DNA from: Methylobacterium sp. WL119
GTDB taxonomy: Bacteria > Pseudomonadota > Alphaproteobacteria > Rhizobiales > Beijerinckiaceae
Direction: 5' to 3'
DNA: 45,499 bases
NCBI RefSeq assembly: GCF_008039875.1
Contig: NZ_VRUU01000033.1
Coordinates: 1-45,499 of the forward strand
Both the position numbers and the translations under genes were made by a program. Every line of letters begins with the position of its first letter. Position 1 is the stretch's first letter. Shown piece by piece: positions 40,155-45,499 of this stretch. The notes beneath the pieces were generated by a model. That model was not told the DNA's origin. It worked only from the letters and a program-made list of their open reading frames with translations, and searched no databases.

Positions 40155-41714
40155 ATGATGCGGCCCGCGCTCCGCTTGTCCTGCCTGACGCTCGCGACGG
40201 GCCTCGCCTTCGCGGGCGCCGCGGCCCGGGCCGCGACCACGCCCGAGGCCGACGCCGCCTTCCTCGACGCCGTGACCTGGGGCGTCTCGCCGGCCAGCCA
40301 CGCGGAGCTCCGCGCCAAGGGCCGCGAGCGCTGGCTCCGGGAGCAGCTCCATCCGCCGGCAGGCCCAGCCCTGCCGGAGGCCGCCCAGGCGCAGGTCGAC
40401 GCGCTGACGCCGAAGGGCACGCTGCTCGAGCGGATCTCCGCCCTCGACGCGCAGGCGCGGGCGGCCAGCACCAAGCCCGACCCGGATGCGAAGAAGGCCG
40501 CGCAGCAGGCCTACCAGGGGGCGCTCTCGGCCGCCGCCCGGGACGCCGCCGCGGCGACGCTCCTGCGGGCGCTCGACAGCCCGGACCAGGTGCGCGAGCG
40601 GCTGACCTGGTTCTGGCTCAACCGCTTCAACGTCCACCAGGGCAAGGCGAACCTGCGCGCGATGGTCGGCGACTACGTCGACGCGGCGATCCGCCCGCAC
40701 GCGCTCGGCCGCTTCCGCGACCTGCTGGAGGCGACGCTGCGGCACCCGGCGATGCTGCGCTATCTCGACAATGCCGACAACGCCGCCGGCCACCTCAACG
40801 AGAACTACGCCCGCGAGCTGATGGAGTTGCACACCCTCGGGGTCGGCTCCGGCTACACGCAGGGCGACGTCGAGGCGCTGGCCCGCATCCTCACCGGCGT
40901 CGGCATCGACGCCCGCCCCGAGGACCCGAAGCTGAAGCCGGAGCGCCAAGCCGATCTCGTCCGCGCCGGCCTGTTCGAATTCAACCCGAACCGCCACGAT
41001 TACGGCGACAAGGTCTTCCTCGGCCACGCGATCCGCGGCCGCGGCTGGCCCGAGATCGTCGAGGCGCTCGACCTGATCGCCCGCGAGCCCGCCACCGCGC
41101 GAACCGTGTCGGCCGCGCTCGCGCGCTACTTCCTGGGCGCCCCGCCCTCGGACGCCCTGGTGGCGCGGCTGGCGCAGGTCTTCACCCGGAGCGACGGCGA
41201 CATCGCGGCCGTGCTCGACGCGCTGTTCCACGCGCCCGACTTCGCGGCCTCCCTCGGGGGCGGGTTCAAGGACCCGGCCCGCTACGTGCTCTCGGCCGTG
41301 CGCCTCGCCTACGACGGGCGGACGATCCGCAACGCCGCGCCGATCCAGGGCTGGCTCAACCGCCTCGGCGAGGGCCTGTTCAACCGCTCGACGCCGGACG
41401 GCTACCCGCTCGGCGCCGCCGCCTGGAACGGGCCGGGACAGATGACGACGCGCTTCGAGATCGCCCGGCAGATCGGGTCGGGCTCCGCCGGCCTGTTCAA
41501 GCCCGCCCCCGACATGGCCGACGAGCCGGCCTTCCCGCTGCTGCAGAACGGGCTCTACTTCTCGACGCTCTCGGCCACCCTGAGCGCCCCGACCCGGGAC
41601 GCCCTGGCCCGCGCCGTCTCCCCGCAGGACTGGAACACCCTGTTCCTGTCCGCCCCCGAATTCATGCGCCTCGGCCGCCCATGGACCCGCGCGACCCGCC
41701 CCGCCGCGCGCTGA
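40155..41714 (+). CDS. Secreted DUF1800 protein
   Basis: This 519-residue protein carries a Sec-type signal (MMRPALRLSCLTLATGLAFAGAAARA, cut after ARA). The DUF1800 pattern follows: AFLDAVTWGVSPASHAELRAKGRERWLREQLHPP, RERLTWFWLNRFNVHQGK, HPAMLRYLDNADNAAGHLNENYARELMELHTLGVGSGYTQGDVEALARILTG, and FLGHAIRGRGWPEIVEALDLIA. The function of the family is unknown. A GGGGGGA lies just before the ATG at 40155. The gene overlaps the downstream DUF1501 gene by 34 bases, as this pair does widely, so the products probably act together outside the cytoplasm. Confidence 0.9.
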   Translation: MMRPALRLSCLTLATGLAFAGAAARAATTPEADAAFLDAVTWGVSPASHAELRAKGRERWLREQLHPPAGPALPEAAQAQVDALTPKGTLLERISALDAQARAASTKPDPDAKKAAQQAYQGALSAAARDAAAATLLRALDSPDQVRERLTWFWLNRFNVHQGKANLRAMVGDYVDAAIRPHALGRFRDLLEATLRHPAMLRYLDNADNAAGHLNENYARELMELHTLGVGSGYTQGDVEALARILTGVGIDARPEDPKLKPERQADLVRAGLFEFNPNRHDYGDKVFLGHAIRGRGWPEIVEALDLIAREPATARTVSAALARYFLGAPPSDALVARLAQVFTRSDGDIAAVLDALFHAPDFAASLGGGFKDPARYVLSAVRLAYDGRTIRNAAPIQGWLNRLGEGLFNRSTPDGYPLGAAAWNGPGQMTTRFEIARQIGSGSAGLFKPAPDMADEPAFPLLQNGLYFSTLSATLSAPTRDALARAVSPQDWNTLFLSAPEFMRLGRPWTRATRPAAR

Positions 41715-42883
41715 TCCGAGCCTCCCTCGCGCTCGGCCTGTCCACCGTCGCCGGCCGGGTCTGGGCCGCGCCGAAGGCGGATGCGCGCCTGCTCGTGGTG
41801 TTCCTGCGCGGCGCCTACGACGCGGCCAACGTCGTGATCCCGACGGGCAGCGACTTCTACTACCGCGCCCGGCCGACCCTCGCGGTCGCCCGGCCGGATG
41901 CGGCCGACCCGGCGGCGGCGCTGGCGCTCGACGCCGACTGGAGCCTCCACCCGAGCTTGCGCGACACGATCCTGCCGCTCTACGCCCGGGGGCAGGCCGC
42001 CTTCGTGCCGTTCGCCGGCACCGACGACCTCACGCGCAGCCATTTCGAGACCCAGGACACGATCGAGCTCGGGCAGACGGTCGGCGCCTCCCGCGACTAC
42101 AATTCGGGCTTCATGGCCCGGCTCGCCGCGGAGCTGACGCGGACGCGCCCGATCGCCTTCACCGAGCAGATCCCGCTGATCTTCCGCGGCCCTGAGACGG
42201 TGCCCAACATCGCGATCAACGAGGTCGCCAAGCCCGGGATCGACGCGCGCCAGGCCGGGCTGATCACGGCGATGTACCGCGACACCCCGCTGGCCGCTTC
42301 GGTGGCCGAGGGGTTCCGCGTGCGCGACGCGGTCTACCAGTCGGTCTCGGAGCATCAGGCCGAGGCCGACCGCGGCGGCGTCTCGCCGAAGGGCTTCGCG
42401 CGCTCGGCCCGGCGCATCGGCCGGCTGATGCGCGAGTCGTTCAACCTCGGCTTCGTCGACGTCGGCGGCTGGGACACGCACGTGAACCAGGGCGCCGCCA
42501 CCGGCTACCTCGCCGACCGGATCGGCGAGCTCGGCCGCGGGCTGGCCGGCTTCGTCGAGGAGGTCGGCCCCGCCTGGAACGACACGGTGGTGGTCGTGCT
42601 CTCCGAGTTCGGCCGCACCTTCCGCGAGAACGGCAACCGCGGCACCGATCACGGGCACGGCAGCGTCTACTGGGTGCTGGGCGGTGCCGTGCGCGGCGGC
42701 CGCATCGCCGGGCCGCAGGTGCGGGCCGACGAGGCGCACCTGTTCCAGAACCGCGACCATCCCGTGCTCACCGACTACCGCAGCCTGCTCGCCGGGCTGC
42801 TGCAACGCCTCTACGGGCTCGATCCGGCGAGCCTCCGGCGGGTCTTCGCGGACGCGGCGCCGGCCGACCTCGGGCTGGTCTGA
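41681..42883 (+). CDS. Tat-exported DUF1501 protein (sulfatase-like fold)
   Basis: This 400-residue DUF1501 protein begins MDPRDPPRRALIRASLALGLSTVAGRVWAAP, where R8-R9 with a following hydrophobic stretch suggests a Tat signal. Family pattern: LLVVFLRGAYDAANVVIP, WSLHPSLRDTILPLYARGQAAFVPFAG, FETQDTIELGQ, FVDVGGWDTHVNQG, VVVLSEFGRTFRENGNRGTDHGHGSVYWVLGG, and DHPVLTDYRSLLAGLLQRLYGL. Several Asp, His and Ser residues resemble alkaline-phosphatase-superfamily metal sites, but no activity is proven. The start overlaps the end of DUF1800 by 34 bases. The last 73 bases overlap, in antisense, the 3' end of the M20 gene. Confidence 0.9.
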   Translation: MDPRDPPRRALIRASLALGLSTVAGRVWAAPKADARLLVVFLRGAYDAANVVIPTGSDFYYRARPTLAVARPDAADPAAALALDADWSLHPSLRDTILPLYARGQAAFVPFAGTDDLTRSHFETQDTIELGQTVGASRDYNSGFMARLAAELTRTRPIAFTEQIPLIFRGPETVPNIAINEVAKPGIDARQAGLITAMYRDTPLAASVAEGFRVRDAVYQSVSEHQAEADRGGVSPKGFARSARRIGRLMRESFNLGFVDVGGWDTHVNQGAATGYLADRIGELGRGLAGFVEEVGPAWNDTVVVVLSEFGRTFRENGNRGTDHGHGSVYWVLGGAVRGGRIAGPQVRADEAHLFQNRDHPVLTDYRSLLAGLLQRLYGLDPASLRRVFADAAPADLGLV

Positions 42884-44121
42884 TCGGCCGACCGCTCCCG
42901 TGCCGCGAGGAACCCGCGCACCGTCCCGAGCAGCACCCGGGTCCCGGCCTCGATGTCGGGCAGGCTGGCGAACTCGGCCGGGTTGTGGCTGATGCCGCCG
43001 CGGCAGCGCACGAACACCATGGCGATCGGCGCGATCGCCGCCACCGCCATGCCGTCGTGCCCGGCCCCGCTCGGCAGCGCCAGGACGGGATGGCCCTCGG
43101 CGACGATCGCCGCCTCGACCAGGGCCGTCATCCCGGGGTCGCAGGGGACGGCTTCCGCCTCGTGCAGGAGGGCGATGCCGAAGCCGAGCCGGCGCCGGAG
43201 CGCGATGCGCTTGCAGGCGAGGTCGATGTCGGCGAGCGCGGCGTGCCGCTGCGCGTCGTCGGGCGCCCGCAGGTCCAGGCTGAACTTGGCCTGGCCCGGG
43301 ATGGTGTTGACCGCCCCCGGCAGCGCCTGGATGCGCCCGACCGTGCCGACGAGGTGCTCCTCGCCGCGGCAGCGCGCCTCGATCGCCAGGATGCATTCGG
43401 CGGCGCCCGCGAGCGCGTCGCGGCGCTCGGTCATCGCGACGGTGCCGGCGTGCCCCGCCTCCCCCGACAGCGTGATCTCCAGGCGGCTCGCCCCGCTGAT
43501 CGCGGTGACGAGGCCGACCGGCAGGCCCTCGCGCTCCAGCATCGGCCCCTGCTCGATGTGGAGCTCGACGTAGCCGAGGATCTGATCCGGCGTGCGGGCG
43601 GCGGTCGGGACGGCCTTCGGGTCGAGGCCGTATTCGCGCATCGCGGCGGCCAGCGTCGTGCCGGCGGCATCGAGGGTGCGCAGCGCCGCCGGGTCGAGAT
43701 GGCCGGCGAACGCCCGGCTGCCGGTCAGCGTCGCGGCGAAGCGCACGCCCTCCTCGTCGGCGAAGCCCACCACCTCGATCGCGACCGGTGGCGGTCCTTG
43801 GCGCAGCACGGCCTCGACGCAACTGATGGCGGCGACGACGCCGAGCGGCCCGTCGTAGCGGCCGGCGTTGCGCACGGTGTCGAGGTGCGAGCCGATCACC
43901 AGGGCCGGCCCGCCGGGCTCGCGGCCCTCGACGCGGCCGATCAGGTTGCCGACGGCGTCGCGGCGCACCTGCAACCCGGCCTCGCCCATCCAGCCGGCGA
44001 CCAGGGCCTCGGCCCGCGCCTGCTCGGGGGTGAGGTAGAGGCGGGTGATCGCGCCGGGCTCGGCGCTGATCTGGGCCAGCGCGTCGAGCCGCTGCTGGAT
44101 GCGGGGGGCGAAGGCGTCCAC
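42811..44121 (-). CDS. M20 amidohydrolase, allantoate amidohydrolase-like
   Basis: This 436-residue dimetal M20 hydrolase of the hydantoinase/carbamoylase group is probably allantoate amidohydrolase, which turns allantoate into ureidoglycine, CO2 and ammonia. Metal ligands: His79 (GSHLDT), Asp90 (GRYDGPLG), Glu123-Glu124 (ADEEG), His188 (LHIEQGP) and the His of GGISHNPAEFAS. The start is a GTG at 44121, three bases after the stop of the upstream M20 gene, so the two form an operon. The final 25 residues are encoded within the antisense overlap with DUF1501 and look non-conserved. Carbamoyl-amino-acid hydrolase is the alternative call. Confidence 0.85.
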   Translation of the reverse strand: MDAFAPRIQQRLDALAQISAEPGAITRLYLTPEQARAEALVAGWMGEAGLQVRRDAVGNLIGRVEGREPGGPALVIGSHLDTVRNAGRYDGPLGVVAAISCVEAVLRQGPPPVAIEVVGFADEEGVRFAATLTGSRAFAGHLDPAALRTLDAAGTTLAAAMREYGLDPKAVPTAARTPDQILGYVELHIEQGPMLEREGLPVGLVTAISGASRLEITLSGEAGHAGTVAMTERRDALAGAAECILAIEARCRGEEHLVGTVGRIQALPGAVNTIPGQAKFSLDLRAPDDAQRHAALADIDLACKRIALRRRLGFGIALLHEAEAVPCDPGMTALVEAAIVAEGHPVLALPSGAGHDGMAVAAIAPIAMVFVRCRGGISHNPAEFASLPDIEAGTRVLLGTVRGFLAARERSADQTSPRSAGAASAKTRRRLAGSSP

Positions 44122-44124
44122 GGA

Positions 44125-45384
44125 TCAGGCCTTCGGCGCGTTGGCGAGCGTCAGCACCGTCTGCAGCAGCACGTCGGCGCCGGCGGCGCAGTCGGACGGG
44201 GTCGCCGATTCCGACTCGTTGTGGCTGACGCCGTCCTTGCACGGCACGAAGATCATCGCGGTCGGGACGCGGGCCGCGAGGTTGCAGGCGTCGTGCCCGG
44301 CGCCCGAGACCATGCGGCGGCGGCTCAGGCCCAGCCCCTCGGCGGCGGCATCGACCGCCGCGATCACGCCCGCGTCGAACGGCACCGGCTCCTTGCGCCA
44401 GATCCGCGCGAGGTCGATGGCGAGCTTGCGCCGGTCCGCGATCGCGGGAAGGCTCGCGCGCAGCTCAGCCTCGATCGCGTCGAGGACCTCCGGCTTCGGG
44501 TCGCGCACGTCGAGGGTGAAGCGCACCAGCCCCGGCACCACGTTGCGGGAGGGCGCGCCGATCACGGCCTCGCCGATGGTCGCGACGGCGGTGGGCGCGT
44601 GCGCCAGCGCGATCCGCTCGACCGCGAGCGCGACCTCCGCGAGCCCGAGCAGCGCGTCGCGGCGGCGCGGCATCGGCGTGGTGCCGGCATGCGCCTCGAA
44701 GCCGGTGATCGTGCCGTCGAACCAGGCGATGCCCTGCCCGCCCTCGACCACGCCGATGGTCCGGCCCTCGGCTTCCAGGATCGGGCCCTGCTCGATGTGC
44801 AGCTCGACGAAGGCGCTGATCTTCCGGTCGCCCACGGTGTCGGTTCCGCGGTAGCCGATCGCGTCGAGCGCCGCGCCGACGCTGATGCCGGCCGCGTCGG
44901 TCTTCTCCAGGATCTCGTCGGTGGTGAAATCGCCGGCGTAAGCCGCCGACGCCATCATCGCGGGGGCGAAGCGCGAGCCCTCCTCGTTGGTCCAGTTGAC
45001 CAGCAGAAGCGGCGCCTCGGTCTCGATGCCGGCGTCGTTCAGGGCGCGCATTGCCTCCAGCCCGGCCAGCACCCCGAGGATGCCGTCGAACTTGCCGCCG
45101 GTCGGCTGGGTGTCGAGATGCGAGCCGAAGGCCACCGGCGGGCGCGCCGCGTCGCGCCCGGGCCGCAGGGCGTACTGGGTGCCGAGGGCGTCGACCCGCA
45201 CCTCGAGCCCCGCCGCCGTGCAGGCGTCCCGGAACCAGTCGCGGACCGCGCCGTCCTCGGGCGACAGGGTGAGGCGGTTCAGGCCGCCGGCCGGCGTCGC
45301 GCCGAACCGCGCCGTCTCCTGGATCGTCTCCCACAGGCGCGAGCCGTCGATGCGCAGGTTGTGGGTCTTTGCCGTGCCGGCCAT
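44125..45384 (-). CDS. M20 amidohydrolase, N-carbamoyl-L-amino acid hydrolase / beta-ureidopropionase-like
   Basis: This 419-residue paralogue of the adjacent M20 enzyme has metal ligands His89 (FGSHLDT), Asp100 (GKFDGILG), Glu134-Glu135 (TNEEG), the His of VELHIEQGPI, and the His of GVSHNESE. The SGAGHDACNLA loop is typical of carbamoyl-amino-acid and ureidopropionate hydrolases, which remove the carbamoyl group as CO2 and ammonia. I chose the ATG at 45384 because GGAGG lies five bases upstream. A GTG at 45420 would add 12 residues. It may act on carbamoylated products of hydantoin or pyrimidine breakdown. A hydantoinase gene could lie beyond the window edge. Confidence 0.88.
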   Translation of the reverse strand: MAGTAKTHNLRIDGSRLWETIQETARFGATPAGGLNRLTLSPEDGAVRDWFRDACTAAGLEVRVDALGTQYALRPGRDAARPPVAFGSHLDTQPTGGKFDGILGVLAGLEAMRALNDAGIETEAPLLLVNWTNEEGSRFAPAMMASAAYAGDFTTDEILEKTDAAGISVGAALDAIGYRGTDTVGDRKISAFVELHIEQGPILEAEGRTIGVVEGGQGIAWFDGTITGFEAHAGTTPMPRRRDALLGLAEVALAVERIALAHAPTAVATIGEAVIGAPSRNVVPGLVRFTLDVRDPKPEVLDAIEAELRASLPAIADRRKLAIDLARIWRKEPVPFDAGVIAAVDAAAEGLGLSRRRMVSGAGHDACNLAARVPTAMIFVPCKDGVSHNESESATPSDCAAGADVLLQTVLTLANAPKA

Positions 45385-45499
45385 CCTGGCCTCCGTCGTC
45401 GCGTGTGTGTCTCGTGTCACGATGCCGACGTGACGGCCCGGCGGCCGGCAAGGATCGTGCCCGGCCAGGCTCCGCAGGCCCGCCCAGCCCCCGCAGGGC
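45385..45499. other. Upstream region of the M20 operon at the window edge
   Basis: This final 115 bases hold no supported gene on either strand. It should contain the promoter of the M20 pair, but I find no convincing boxes. Confidence 0.3.

Noticed and set aside
1..45499. tRNA, rRNA, CRISPR arrays, insertion sequences or prophage genes
   Set aside because: I looked on both strands and found no regularly spaced repeats, transposase or integrase motifs, or tRNA-like cloverleaf sequences.

Overview
The window is GC-rich DNA with no rRNA, tRNA, insertion sequence, prophage or CRISPR array that I can see. Alphaproteobacterial markers include an SdhE-RecG-UbiH-Mfd neighbourhood, a DUF1013/TrcR cell-cycle regulator beside rpsA, an ihfB-lapA-trpF run, and a match to the alphaproteobacterial EcfG (general stress response) promoter. 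Together with an HpcH/HpaI-type CoA-ester lyase, these suggest a member of the Hyphomicrobiales, probably Methylobacteriaceae (Methylobacterium or a relative). The taxon is inferred from gene content and style, not from a marker-gene comparison.

Layout. 1-5.4 kb: tail of an unknown gene, a degenerate receiver protein, sdhE and a beta-flower protein (minus strand), then recG and a UbiH-family flavin hydroxylase. 5.8-12 kb: mfd, a convergent secreted patatin lipase with an EcfG-type promoter, and a CitE-like CoA-ester lyase. 12-19 kb: a divergent GlxA/AraC regulator and DJ-1/PfpI enzyme, hspQ, pncA, a quinone oxidoreductase, a small membrane protein, a DUF502 protein and a PepSY-TM protein. 19-25 kb: core genes trcR, rpsA (with a strong terminator), sppA, ihfB, lapA-like and trpF. 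25-28.7 kb: GNAT and PaiB genes divergent from a MocR regulator, then a BrnT/BrnA toxin-antitoxin pair.

28.7-45.4 kb is an accessory catabolic island for ureides and related C-N compounds. On the minus strand lie ureidoglycolate lyase (allA), the AtzG-AtzE-AtzH amidohydrolase set and a complete family-5 peptide-type ABC importer (binding protein, two permeases, two ATPases). On the plus strand are allantoinase (puuE), an MIO-dependent aromatic amino acid lyase homologue and a secreted DUF1800/DUF1501 pair. Two M20 amidohydrolases (allantoate amidohydrolase-like and carbamoyl-amino-acid hydrolase-like) close the island on the minus strand. PuuE, the M20 enzyme and AllA give allantoin to allantoate to ureidoglycolate to glyoxylate plus urea, with ureidoglycine aminohydrolase not in the window. 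The importer, the AtzEGH set and the lyase suggest a wider or different substrate range than plain allantoin.

Small signals found by eye include a family of GGATC-centred palindromes between genes, several sigma-70-like promoters, a 16-bp-stem terminator after rpsA, CTGGACC boxes at the MocR/PaiB divergence, and a TGCCTA/TAGGCA operator-like palindrome ahead of the Atz genes.
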